The notes under the pieces were generated by a model, which saw only the letters and a list, made by a program, of their open reading frames with translations, had not been told where the DNA came from and did no database searches. Below, piece by piece: positions 47,202 to 58,760 of a stretch of 64,000 bases of DNA. How positions within the stretch are numbered: position 1 is the stretch's first letter; every line of letters begins with the position of its first letter. Made by a program: the position numbers and the translations under genes. The DNA comes from Haberlea rhodopensis (taxonomy: Eukaryota > Streptophyta > Magnoliopsida > Lamiales > Gesneriaceae): the NCBI GenBank assembly GCA_907163345.1, contig CAJQUN010001342.1:1-64000 (forward strand), written 5' to 3'.

Positions 47202-48988
47202 TGTCATGCCCCGAAATCGGGGTCGATAACACCAACGTTGATTCTAAATATAATTCAAAATCAACAAGCCTCGTAATACAGAATTCTACGAAAACCAGTC
47301 TGTTATTCCATAAAAATAAATAATCCTTACAAATATCAGCGAAAACTTAAAAAATCAATGGCAGCGGCATCTTGAACGACATCAACTAAATCATTATCTC
47401 CAAAACTGATTTGATCTTCATCTTCGATTTCTCATTCGCTTCTATCTGGGGAGTGGATGTAAGGGGTGAGTGTTTTGAAAACACCCAGCAAGTGGAGGCC
47501 AATCGATGTGATAATATAGTACTTTTTTCATAATTTTTCAAAACATATATCATAATCGGAGCATAAACTGATATGAATACTGAAACATAAACTTAACAGA
47601 ATTGCTCTAATCAGAGCCAGAACAGAACATGTCATATCAGAAATATTTTTCATATACGTAACGCACATTAAATCCTCTAATTTCCTCATGTTACTGATAT
47701 CAGTTCTCTAGATTTAACCCACCTAGAGATAAGATCAGAAACATCGGATCACCCACGAATAAAGGGTCTGGACTTTCCAGAACAATCAGAACAACGGTTA
47801 ACCACCGTATCAGGTCAGAATGTCGGTTATAATCCCACAGCATCAGGGTCAGAAACAGAAACAGAACTCGGAATTCCCATCAATTGGATGGCATAAACCG
47901 TATATCTCAGAGAGGTCGTATTTCTTTGGGTTGGACAGACCGAGATCCTATTCCTAGGCATTGGATGGGCGCGCTCCTAGTTAGTGTAACGTAAGTGTTC
48001 GAAATTTAAAGTGCTTCAAAAATATAATTTTCATCAAAACATCAGAATTTTGTAGTTTCAACATAATTCACATAATCGATTGAGGTATAAAAAAATTACT
48101 TATGATTTTTCAAAAACGAAATGAATATATAACAAGAGTCCACTTACCTCGGATTTACGAAACGTGGTAGAATGGATCCTTGGTTGAAAGATAGTACAAA
48201 CACTCTCTTCCCTTGCCTAGAAGTGTTCGAAATTCTTGTGTTTGTGATGGTGTGTATTTTCGAAAAAGGTGTTTGAAGATATGATAACATTTTCTTAGCA
48301 TGGTGTATTGTAGTTTTTGAAGGTGTTGTCTTTTGGAAGAATAGCTCTTTCTTTGGTGGGATTTGTGGTGTTTTTAAAGTATGAGCAATAATGGATATTA
48401 TTAAACTTTTGCCATTTAGTATCATCATTTTGGGAAAGGAAATTGAATGTGTTAATAAGATAATTGAATGGTATGCCATGACTTGAGCTAGTAGCTTAAA
48501 TGTCATTGAATGACTAATAATAAGGTTTGGTAAGTCCATTGAATGACTAACACGATTTGGGGCAAGACATTTGAATTGGGCAATTCAATGAGTCATCACA
48601 TTATCATAATTTGAGCAAGTAATGAATGTCATCAATGGGTAATGTAAGAGATTGATTGTAAATTCCATGACTTTGGCCTTCTAAGTTCTAATAACAATAA
48701 TTGAGTCAAGGTAATGAATGAATGAAATCAATGTGATTGATTGGGTTATTAGTAGGCAAAATGAATGGCAAAAAGAATGAGATCATCACATGTTGGTTAT
48801 CTAATAGCATAATTTGAGCAAGACATTAAATGTCAATAAATTGGATTGTGTGAGATTGAATGGTGGCAAGAATTTGGGTCATACAATTGAATGGCCTTGA
48901 ATGACTAATGTTATGATTTTAGCAAGACAATGAATGACTCTTATGATTTGGAAAGGCAATTGATTAGGCAAATTTTGGGGTTATCACA
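47202..48988 (-). mobile_element. Gypsy-type solo LTR, 1787 bp
   Basis: TGTCATGCCCC...GTTATCACA on plus, with a perfect 5-bp target duplication TCAGC at 47197-47201 and 48989-48993. On minus it has the U5 features of chromovirus-like Gypsy LTRs (CTTGCTGGGTGTTTTCAAAA, about 47473-47492; TTTTCGCTGATATTTGTAAGG near 47325-47345; CCCCGATTTCGGGGCATGACA end). Its U3 (48300-48980) is full of degenerate ATTGAATG words. No internal sequence remains. Confidence 0.85.
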
Positions 48989-48993
48989 TCAGC

Positions 48994-49850
48994 AAAACTA
49001 AAAAAATAATTATTCGACTGAATCGCTCCTAAACTATCGATCATAAAAATAAATGAAGATAAATTACAAAAGTAGTCATGTAGAATAGAGACATCTGCAA
49101 TAGTAGTTCCAAATTTTAGAACTAATCAAATATATTCTATAGCAATTATTTTTTTATCAAAATTAGTCTCACATAAATGTTATTTATCAAAAATAGTCTC
49201 ATATAAATTTTTTTTTTGACAAAAGTGATCCCTAAATCAATAACAAAACTTGGAATCATTTTTTGTTAAAAGATAATTTCGTGGGACTATATTTGATGAA
49301 ATCATTTATGTCTCACTATTTTTGTTAAAATATAGTTTTTGTAGAACATGCCTTCAACTGCATTGAACTTGCCACCTAGTGACTCGACTGATGGAAATAA
49401 TTTATTGTATTTAATTAGGTAAAAGTCATAAATTAGTTCATTATCTCCTATGAGCTCTTATTCACGTGTTCAAATATTTCTAAAGTGATACTAGTAATGT
49501 AGTATCAATACAACATCAATACTAGTTTCAATGAATTAGAATATAATTCTTCTGACACTATCCTATCCATTAATCAGGAACTTAAATCTAGTCACCACAG
49601 CCAGGAAGAATGTATTTTCTGATGGCCATCCAGCATACAATCAAATTCTCATGAACTATAAAAACTTCAAGTTCTTTGTCTGTCCACATGCATGAAAATT
49701 TATATGCAATGTTATTAAAATAAAAATATAAGATTTGATTAAATAAAGAATATTTAGCTGAAATTGCCGATTAGCAGTGACAAACCTATACTTTTATTCA
49801 GGGGCCAAAAAATAATAATATAAAAAATAAAAAATGGAGGTAATGAGCTA
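48994..49850. other. intergenic, nothing recognised
   Basis: AT-rich; 49140-49330 repeats short ATAGTCTCAYATAAA-like phrases but no element was recognised. Confidence 0.4.
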
Positions 49851-49855
49851 ATTTA

Positions 49856-50638
49856 TGATGTTGTTTTATTCACTATCAAAACAAGTGACATTCTAATACA
49901 GAGATAACTGAACAAAGCTGAACCCCTGCCGAGCTTTGTCTGAAATATGAGAATCATTTGTTATATATCAGAACCTTCAATACTACAACTCCTCAAGTTA
50001 CAGCTCCTGAGAACCACTAGATTCTGTTAATCTAGTGTCTTCTAATCCGATGTCATTTGATCACCCATGTAGAAGTTGATTCAAGCCGTTGATCAAGGTT
50101 GTGGAAGTTGTGAGGTGGTTGAAATAAAGAACTGGACAAACTGGTAATGTGAACTTGCAACCTGCTGAAGGTTACCACTTGGAAGCAGTATAAATTGGAT
50201 GCACCTCACGAACAGAGAGAGAGAGACTTTCTGGATCAAGTTCTTCAAAAGAAAAATACATATAAAAAAAATGGAGAGTTCTTGGGAGCAACAGAGAGCA
50301 AAGTGAAGAATTCATGGTATTATCCATTGTGATGCATAGAAGGGGATAGGTGGATGAATTCTTGAGTACTTGTATTTGCTTGTAATCAAAGGTGATCAAT
50401 GAAAATGGCGTCTCCCTTGGATGTATGTCAATCTTGACCGAACCAAGTAAATCCTCTTGCGTTCTTTGTTATTTTACTTCTTCAATCTGGTGTGATTTTA
50501 GTTTCAAAGATTGATTGTTGAGTTCATGCGTATGTTGGAACGTTTCTGCTGTTCCAATTATTAGTTGATATTCTTTGTGATTCTTCAGCTAACAGTATTC
50601 GTATTCTAGGAGTTCCAATGCCCTCATGCACCTGAACA
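49856..50638 (+). mobile_element. Copia-type solo LTR, 783 bp
   Basis: TGATGTTGTTTTATT...CACCTGAACA, flanked by the 5-bp repeat ATTTA (49851-49855 and 50639-50643). TATA box AGTATAAATTG is near 50186-50196, and the Copia U5 signature GGATGTATGTCAATC...GAACCAAGTAAATCC is at about 50418-50453. No interior. Confidence 0.82.
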
Positions 50639-50643
50639 ATTTA

Positions 50644-51240
50644 GAGATATGTAATGCAGTGTGTTAGTCGAAGTCAAATAAAAACTATTATAATGTTTGG
50701 TTACATTTTCTAAAGTTTTTTTATTTACGATATACAGTACTAATTAATATATTTTTCCAAAAAACAATTTTATGTCATTTTATATCTAGTAGTACTATTT
50801 ATTAAACTTTTCATCATCAATTTTCTAATAAAAAAATATTATTTCTAAAATAAAATAAAATAAAAAGTATTTTATTATTCATATTTTAAAAATACATTAT
50901 AACTTATTTGATCGATATACCAAATTATTTATAGGATATCATGAGCTAGAACTTTGCTTCATTCAAACATGCTAGGACAGATCTTGTGGATCTTTCCCTT
51001 GGTGAAACTAGGATTTGTGACTAAAGCAACACTTAAATGCATATTTGGAGTAAGTTAGAATTGAACTTATAGAAGAAAAAAAAACTACAGGCAACTTTGG
51101 GGTGTGCCATTACATCCACTCGAGCTCATAATCGTTTTATTTTATTCCCTCCATGTTGGAGTGGTGGAATGATCGTAAGGACCAGCATCAAAGAAACTCA
51201 ATTAATCAAAGATTAGTACAAATCGAGCTTTTGTAATTGT
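50644..51240. other. intergenic, nothing recognised
   Basis: AT-rich spacer between two LTR-like blocks. Confidence 0.4.
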
Positions 51241-52090
51241 AGGTGCTTTCTGTAAGCATGTGTGTTGTGAAAACTCGAAAAAGATCGATCACACCAATCT
51301 AACTCTATCGATATACAAAGAAGATCTTTCAAGAAAACCAGAATCAAGAATGCATAACTACTATGCAGTGTAATCCTTCTGTGCCTACAAGAACTCACGC
51401 ACACTGCTCTTCTGTATGAATACCCGATTTCCTTGTTTAAAGATTCAAGAAATCCTACTGCCTAAACCAGATTATAATCCCTAAGAAATTATGCAGAATG
51501 TTCAAATGAGTTTCAGATTAAATCTCACTCACAAGAACAGATTAATTTCCCTTCCTTCATAGAGATTCTGTAAGCCAACTTCTACTAGATTAGTTCACGG
51601 CAAAATCAATTCATACAGCAAGATATCCTTCAGAATACACGCATAGACGATCAGCTTCTTTATCATTCATAAAACGATAAAACCAATGAAATCACAGTAA
51701 TAGAAGATAAAAGAGAAGACACCGGATATACTTGGTTCGGCAATCTTTTCAGCCTACATCCACGAGAGGGGGGACAATTTCATTAATCACCAAGCTTGCT
51801 CGAATGTCAGATTACAACACACACAAGTTGTTCCTCAATTTTCTCTCAACCTAATCGGTAAAACCAGAGAAAAAATTCCACAACTACTTACAGTGTGTTC
51901 CTCCACTCTTACCCTTGATGATCACGCAGCTTCAAGAGAGAAATTACTTCAATCTCTCTTCCTCAAGCTCCTCGCTCAGCTGCTGGAAATCGCCTCTGTT
52001 TTCTTCGCGTTTTTCTCGCCCAGAAACCGCTGAAGCCCTAGCCTTTTAATTTGTTCTTTTAAAGCGTGAAACCCCAAGATGTTCGGTAAA
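51241..52090 (-). repeat. LTR-like block, minus orientation
   Basis: Contains the minus form of the Copia U5 signature (CTTGGTTCGGCAATC...CTACATCCACGAGAGG, 51731-51770), so it resembles the LTR at 32442-32994. Ends could not be fixed. Confidence 0.45.
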
Positions 52091-52100
52091 TGTGCTTCTT

Positions 52101-52261
52101 ATTAGAATTCTTGAAACACTAATCCGATTAATTGATTCAAATGTATTCCCATCTTCTTGTAGTCCGATAACTCTCTATCTGCCCTGACAAATCATCCCAA
52201 AAAAAAAAAAAGTAAAACATTAATCCCACAAAAGAAATTTTATTAGAATTCTTGAAACACT
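52101..52261. repeat. 21-bp direct repeat pair
   Basis: ATTAGAATTCTTGAAACAC (plus TA) occurs at 52101-52121 and again at 52241-52261, enclosing about 119 bp with a 13-14 A run. It could be a long target duplication around a small retroposon, or a local duplication. Confidence 0.6.
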
Positions 52262-52376
52262 AGAGAGGTCTTGTTTTTAAAAAATTAAAATTAAAAATTG
52301 ACCAAACCCATTCTTGCAAATCTTCCTTCTTGAAACTACGTATTTACATTCTTTGATTCATGCTATAAATACTTAC

Positions 52377-52716
52377 AACAATCCTCTGAGGTTCTTCAAT
52401 AGCTTTTCAGACTCGTGAAAATATATGTTGACAACCTCAGTGACAAAGTTTGGAGACGATACATCTTGCTGCTGTTGCAGCTGCAAGAACTGCTCGTCCA
52501 GCACTCCCTAAAACACCATCAAAATGAACCATCCGATACACAACATTAATTAACAAATTTTATCACAAAAGAATCAAGGATGTAATACGAAAAACCGACA
52601 AAAAAGAGAACTGATTTCGACACAAAAAAAATAATAAAATAAAGAACTTGGCGGAAGAGTAAAGCGAGCAACCGGTTCATTTCGGCCAGCAAGCGCTCCA
52701 CATTGAACCCCAGCAT
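52377..52716 (-). pseudogene. AHP6-like: AHP6-like pseudo-histidine phosphotransfer gene, first two exons only
   Basis: Minus-strand exons 52716-52648 (MLGFNVERLLAEMNR...) and 52507-52377 (GVLDEQFLQLQQQQD, SSPNFVTEVVNIYFHESEK), with a good GT-AG intron and a consensus GTAAGT donor after exon 2. This is the N-terminal half of the plant AHP family and closest to AHP6, whose members lack the phospho-accepting His and inhibit cytokinin signalling. The following exons, with the QFMGSSSSIGA-type segment around the position of the missing His, should lie below 52370. None was found down to about 50.6 kb, where LTR-like DNA is seen instead. The gene is therefore truncated, or its exons are farther away. 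An in-frame ATG 15 codons upstream (52761) would extend the N-terminus. Confidence 0.72.
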
Positions 52717-52911
52717 CCACAGAGGTAGACCCGTTTTGTCTAATTCTTTCTTCAACGCCAACTGCGAATTTTTTGGTTAAAAAATCAAGAAAAGCTCATG
52801 AGAAATTTGGAACGATTTCAAGGTTTCTATATGTGGTGATGTTTACGGAATGAAGGTAATATATATTCGTTGGTTGGGATTAGTAAAGACAAATTTATGT
52901 ACTAGTTAATA

Positions 52912-53227
52912 GGTGTTTGCAATTGCTTATGAAAACTGCTTATTTGCTTTTTAGATAAAAAAACAGTTTTTGGGTGTTTTATTTGTTTGCTTCTGCTATT
53001 GCTTCTCTAAAAATAAGCAGAAAAAAGCAGAAGCAGAGAAGCAGGTCATGACATGCTTTTGACTGCTTTAAGTTGTTTTGTGGCAATTTCGTAATTAATT
53101 TAAGTTTATTAAGCTACTTTTTTATTTAAATAACAAACACTCAATGCTTTTGTTTAAAATCAACTTTTTTCAACTTTAAGCAAAAGCAACATAGAAGTGC
53201 TTTGAATAAGCAATCGTAAACACACCC
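52912..53227. mobile_element. MITE copy C (inverted relative to A and B)
   Basis: 316 bp, GGTGTTTGCAATTGCTTAT...GATTGCTTATTC-type inverted ends, best preserved of the three copies. Contains GCTTCTGCTATTGCTTCTC and AAGCAGAAGCAGAGAAGCAG. Confidence 0.65.
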
Positions 53228-53967
53228 TTATTGTAATAGTACCACGAACACTGCAAAAGTTGGGTACATTTTGGATGACACACGTGCTTAATTTAATTTG
53301 TTTCGGGCTAATTTTTTATTTTTTTAAGAAGATATCCAGGTTTGCGTCTGACTAATCTTTGAATGACGAACCCGGCCCCTCAGGATCGTCACCAGGTAAA
53401 TCAAGGGATGTGCACCGATGACATGTTTCTGAGGGAGCGGACCAATATGACCCGAACCCAGAACAAACCCCACAATATTTCAGTGGAGAATTTGTCTCAC
53501 ACGAGATTCAAACATGCGACGTCGGAGGATTTCTCAAAGGAATTTGATTTTAAAACTGAATTAATCATTAATTTCAAATGATATAATGTTGAATGACTTA
53601 AAAGTTTATTATAATTAGTACTATATTGATAGATAATGAATTTTTCAAAATTTCGTTTAGTAAATATATCCAAATTAATTAAAAATATTTAAAACCTATG
53701 ATTTAAAAATGAATCAATATACGAGTTTTGTTCCATTCTTCCTATTAGCAAGCTTGTTTGGTTTTTGGAGATCTACTTTAACCTACCTGGGATCATTAGT
53801 CATATTAGCCAAGATTTTAATAATGTCGAAACTAAAATTTTGCTAATGTTTGAATTTGTTGAGTCGGTTCTGGGAGAATACTTTTGGAGACTTCTTTTAG
53901 AAAATAATAAATATATTTGCCTTTTGAAAAGTAAAATGAAAAATAAATAATATAAACTACCCGTTTT

Positions 53968-54085
53968 ACCTCATTATGTGGCAATCTACCTCGATATGCT
54001 TCGTTCTTTCGTGAAAACTGGATTTGAAGCAATATGTATGGCAGCTTGATTGTCACAAAATAATACACAAGTGCCTTATGATTGA
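53968..54085 (-). pseudogene. Copia RNase H scrap
   Basis: Minus-strand reading gives LFCDNQAAIHIASNPVF followed by a degenerate ERTKHIEVDCH-like segment. This is the RNase H tail of a Copia polyprotein, unrelated in sequence to the copy at 22-26 kb. Nothing else of that element is nearby. Confidence 0.7.
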
Positions 54086-54811
54086 TAGAATGGTTTGATT
54101 AACCTTGTTTGACTTGTGTTTAGTTCATTTTCTTTGTATTGATGTCGAATTCAACATTCTATCCGAGTCTTCAGAAACTGTGAGCTAATCTGTCCTCAAG
54201 CAACTAATCGAGTGGTTCAATTAGAACAAGAGTCGTTTTAGATGATTTCATTTTCACTAGACATAAAAGCTTAAAAAAATGTATATTACAAAAATATACT
54301 AGTCTCGAATTTATCAATAGAATATCATAATATATTTGGTTTTAGCTTATTAATTTTTGTATGGTCAAGTAGATGGAGTTTTCAGCCATAAATTTGAAGT
54401 GAAGTTTTAATTTATTGATTTTTTATTGGACGATTTTAGTAAATTTGAAAAAATAAAAAGCGGCGACTTTTTTTTTATTTCCCAACTTGTTTACGTTTCA
54501 CATCTCATAAATAAGGCTTTCTTCTATTCAATATGTCCCCATGCGTTCTGATACTCCCATTCAATATCATCTGTCTATCAGAAGAAAGCATTAAAAAGTG
54601 GGAAGTTGACAGGTATCCGTTTTGAAAACCAAGTTTCGCGAAGAAATCTTGCCTGAATCCTCAAAATTTGTGGCTTTACACGAAACAACGAGACAAATGT
54701 TTTCTTGAAAATGGACTTTTGCTGTGTTGATGTCTGCTTCGATTTGAATCGTTGTTTGCTAAAATATATTGAAAGGGAGGATTTTGGTTACTGGGAGGTG
54801 TTGGGAAGATC

Positions 54812-57298
54812 ATGGTTTTGTGCTCGATGCTTTGTTGTGTCAAGGGTTCTAACAGGTATGTGCTTTAGCTATTTAAAGTTCTTGAAAGTGATTTTTTTTC
54901 TAATTTGTTTTGAGTGATTGATTTAGGGAAAAGCAAACAATTTAAGAGCATAAATATGCTTGTACGTGTCTTCGTGTTGGCAGCATAAGTATGGCAAGAG
55001 AGAGTATATTCTTCTTGTTTCTTTGTGTTTTTGTTTTTTCTTGGATACATTTAATTAAGCAAAAGTTGGCCTTTAAAATTTGTCAAGAATCCAAAGACAG
55101 AGGGTCTTTTCCCTTAAAAAAACTAAGAAGCTATTGTTATTTTTCCAAACGTTGGTAATTTGAAGTGGTACTATGTACAGGAAAAACCAGGGTAGAAAGG
55201 AAGCAACATGGAGGATTTTTTCTTTGAAGGAGTTACAACGGGCTACAAATAATTTTAACTATGATAACAAACTTGGAGAAGGTGGATTTGGCAGTGTTTA
55301 TTGGGGTCAGCTATGGGATGCTTCTCAAGTAAGATTAACACCTCCACTCATTAAATTTATGTACCTCCTAAATTTCTAGCAAATCACCAGGAGAACTTCA
55401 ATGGAATTGCATTGCATTTATCTGACAATATTTTTGTATGATAAATTTCCATGTGATTCCTAATTGTTTGGTTTTCACTGAGTTTTTAACCATTGAAAAG
55501 ATAGATCAGCATGAAATGTCAAGCGTAAGAGCCATCTGATTCTAGTTGCCGCCCTCTTTTGTCCTTGTTGTATCTATTTGCTTCTCATTTGGTACGAGTA
55601 AACAAATGTTGATGGTATATCTGATACAAGTTTTTGGAAGTGCTGGGGTGCTCCGCCCCTTAGCAACCAAAAGCACGAAAAATTACTAAATTTAACCATG
55701 TGCGAGTTACAAGTCTCTGATAAAAATTTTTAGAAGTTTGTTTATCTTGAGGTTTCTTGTTCAGAACGCCAATATCACACCAATTAACTCATTTTTTTGG
55801 TGTCTTATTTCTTGCCAAATATGTGAAATCATTTCTCCCTTCACAATTTAGCCAGCCCTTCTGTCAAAAGACAGTGACATCTCCTTCCTGAATAAGATGA
55901 TGTTCCCTACAGTGTTTCGTATATGCATGACATTTTTCTTCACTTATACTTTCTACAGATAGCAGTGAAAAGATTGAAGTCATGGAATGACAAAGCAGAG
56001 AAGGAATTTTATGTTGAAGTCGAGATACTGAGTCGAGTAAGGCACAAGAATTTGCTGACTTCACGTGGCTATTGTTCAGAAGGGCAAGAACGTGTCATTG
56101 TGTATGATTACATGACTAATCTGAGCTTGCTCTCTCATCTTCACGGTCAGCATTCTGCCGAATGCAATCTTGACTGGAATAGACGGATGGACATTGCTAT
56201 TGGTGCGGCCAAGGGCATTGCGTAAGTTACTCAATTCACTTGGTGAAAGAATGGACAATAATAATTAAGTTGCTTATTCGTTCGACACTCGACAGGTTTA
56301 ATTCTTGAATATATATATTGAATGGATGTTTGTGTTTTGATGTTAATGGATTCAGTATGCATCACATTTATTTATCCAAGTTGTTCGAAACTGGTTATTA
56401 TATCATATGCATGCGGTTGTATCTGCTTTACATGTTAACTTCGATTTTTCCTATAATAGCCATAGGGAACAAATCCAGAAATTTAGGAGATGGGGCGGTA
56501 TCTACAATTTTTTATAAAAATTGCACACAAAAAATTCAAGTTTTTTTTTTTGCTTGAGCTTCACTAGATCTGCCCCTGTTGGCAACGATTGCATGCTTTC
56601 TTTTCATTGCTATATAGTTCATATAATATTTTACTTTTTTATCCTATATGTTTATAGTGCTTCTCTGACTAACAAAATTCTTAATTCATCGCTGCTAACG
56701 ACCATTCTTTTCCAGCTATCTACATCATTATGCCACCCCACGTATAATCCACGGCAACATTAAAGCTAGTAATGTATTGCTAGACGAAGATTTTAAAGCT
56801 AAAGTTTCCGAATTTGGATTTGCTAAATTAATGCCAGATGCTGCCAGAAGTTTTACACGTGCTGTTGGGTACCTTGCCCCCGAATATGCATCGTCAGGAA
56901 AGGCATCAGAAGGCTGTGATGTTTACAGTTTCGGCATTCTCTTACTTGAGCTCGCTACTGGCAAGAGGCCGTTGGTGAAGCCCAGTTCAACAGTTACGCT
57001 CACACTCATAGACTGGGCGTTGCCTTTGGCGCGTGAAAGGAATTTTAATGAACTTGTGGACCAAAGTCTAGGTGGAAAATATGTGGAAGAAGAATGGAAA
57101 CGGGTTTTGTTTGTCGGACTCATTTGTGCCCATGATCAAATTGAGAAGAGGCCGACGATGCTTGAAGTGGTGGAACTGTTGAAAGGGGAGAAAAAGAAGG
57201 TCACAGCTCTTGAAAATGATGAAATGTTCAAAAGCAACCCTGTTGCGGAGGAAGGGTCCGAAGTTGTCCGAGAAAAGGTGGAGACTTCACATGTTTGA
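54812..57298 (+). CDS. PTI1-like receptor-like cytoplasmic kinase, probable pseudokinase, 345 aa
   Basis: Four exons: 54812-54855, 55181-55328, 55959-56221, 56716-57298. All introns are GT-AG and phases agree, giving 345 codons. The N-terminus MVLCSMLCCVKGSNRK has Cys residues suited to palmitoylation. Then come WRIFSLKELQRATNNF, the glycine loop GEGGFGSVYWG (G47, G49, G52), the ATP-binding Lys (IAVKRLK, about K68), and RGYCSEGQERVIVYDYM. The closest known relative is the Arabidopsis PTI-like kinase At3g15890. The catalytic loop reads HGNIKASN (Asn near 166 replaces the catalytic Asp) and the DFG motif reads EFG (near 184). Both metal/catalytic aspartates are therefore gone while the fold motifs (APEY, DVYSFGILLLEL, RPTMLEV) are kept. 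That pattern fits a pseudokinase scaffold or a decaying gene; the frame is fully open. Confidence 0.88.
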
Positions 57299-57579
57299 GG
57301 GTCTGAATTGTATACAAAGTGGATAAGCGTGGGATGTAGGAATGGTGTTTATATATATATAATCCCCGGATGTTACACTTGAGTTGCTCATCCCGAATAC
57401 AGTCCGAGTTTTAGTAGTTGATTTTCCAGAACTTGAGTCCTTGGTTGAATCACCACAATGTTATGTACATTGATGACTTTCCCCAAAAGTGCATGTCGAA
57501 TTCAAAAGTTCGTAAGAATAATTAATCTCAATAAATCATTTTTTAGAGATTCTACAAGAGTAATTTTCATTGTGCTTAG

Positions 57580-57805
57580 TACTCTTCATATTCTACAAAA
57601 AATAATATCATACTCAATCTGGATAAGATTCTTAAGGATATGCTTCCGGTCGACATATAGTGTCCCATCCAGATGATCGCATTCGTGCTGAAAAATTCGA
57701 GCATGGCAACTTGAAGCAATGACTTTGATTTGTTGCGCATCTTGATAACCTGTAACCTCAACCTCTAAATGACGATCCACTACTGCTCAAACCGTCGATG
57801 CTGCA
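57580..57805 (-). pseudogene. peptide deformylase (PDF1A-like) fragment
   Basis: Minus-strand frame encodes VVDRHLEVEVTGYQDAQQ, then ARIFQHECDHLDGTLYVD, which contains the metal-binding HECDH motif of peptide deformylase, the enzyme that removes formyl groups from organellar proteins. Downstream of the motif the sequence stops resembling the family and ends in a stop; upstream, near 57785, a small indel breaks the SVDGF segment. The rest of the gene is absent. It lies tail-to-tail with the kinase. Confidence 0.72.
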
Positions 57806-58335
57806 AATGAACGATATCAGATCGAAGTTAAAAGGAACAGCTAAAAAATCCCAAAAATCAAACAAAGTATCATTTCTCGCAGATTCCCACCATTCCAGGA
57901 CTTAAGTGACTAATGTAAAATAAAAACACAAAAACTGCAAATAGTTGGATAAAGAAATCCAATTTATCAGTAGCTTCTTTGTCTTGCATACAATGATATA
58001 TATTTAATTTAACAATATAATAAGCCCAGAACACTATGAACAATGTTCTGGGTCTTATTCCCGCGTCTGAGGACCAGTACCCGCTATTTCAATTTTTTTT
58101 CTTTTAAAAGAAAATATGGGCCTTTGTTGGGCTTGTGTTTAATATATAAATGAGCTTGTGTTTGTTATAAATGAATTTTGGGTTGGCCGGATTTTTTTGG
58201 GTTTTAAGATCTCATTGTTGAATTTTGGCTCGTTATTGGTTTCACTCGCCTTCTGGGGTTTGGGGAGAGGGTAGGTGTGCCAGACCTCTTGTCGTCGGGT
58301 GGAAAAAAATCCGGGGAGTTGTGTTCAGGACCGGT
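57806..58335. other. intergenic, nothing recognised
   Basis: AT-rich to 58200, then G/T-rich sequence leading into the tandem repeats. Confidence 0.4.
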
Positions 58336-58760
58336 GGTTCTTCGTTTTCTCTCCTTTTTTTTGCAGGAGTTGACTGATGGGAGCCGGCCAACGTTCTTTT
58401 TCGGCCATCATCCTTGCTCGGTGATTTGTGTCTCGGACCAAGGGTTCTTCGTTTTGACTCTTTTTTTTTGCAGGGACTTGACTGATGGGAGCCGACCGTC
58501 CTTCTTTTCGGCGAAAAGAGGTTATGTCATCTTGCTTGGTGGTTTATGGCTAAGTTTGTTGGTTCGTGGTTGTTCTTGTTGCTGCTTGGTGGTTCTAGCT
58601 GTGTTTGGCTTGGTTGTTTACGCCTCAGACCGGATGTAAGTGCTTTATCTTGTGGTTTCTTTGACTTTTCTTTCTTGGTTTTATATTGCAGGGATCCAAC
58701 TGATGGGGTCATCCATCGCTTCTTTCGGGCTTCTCTGTTGCTTTGGTGGTTTGAAATCTA
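58336..58760 (+). repeat. three imperfect tandem repeats with GACTGATGGGAGCC core
   Basis: The block TTCTTCGTTTT...TTTTTGCAGG.ACTTGACTGATGGG...TTCTTTTCGG occurs at about 58336, 58443 and 58641, the last more diverged. Each has a pyrimidine tract plus CAGG like a splice acceptor. Coding potential is doubtful; may be the 5' region of a retroelement. Confidence 0.6.

Noticed and set aside
48144..48539. 131-codon minus-strand frame
   Set aside because: Lies inside the Gypsy solo LTR and has no domain.
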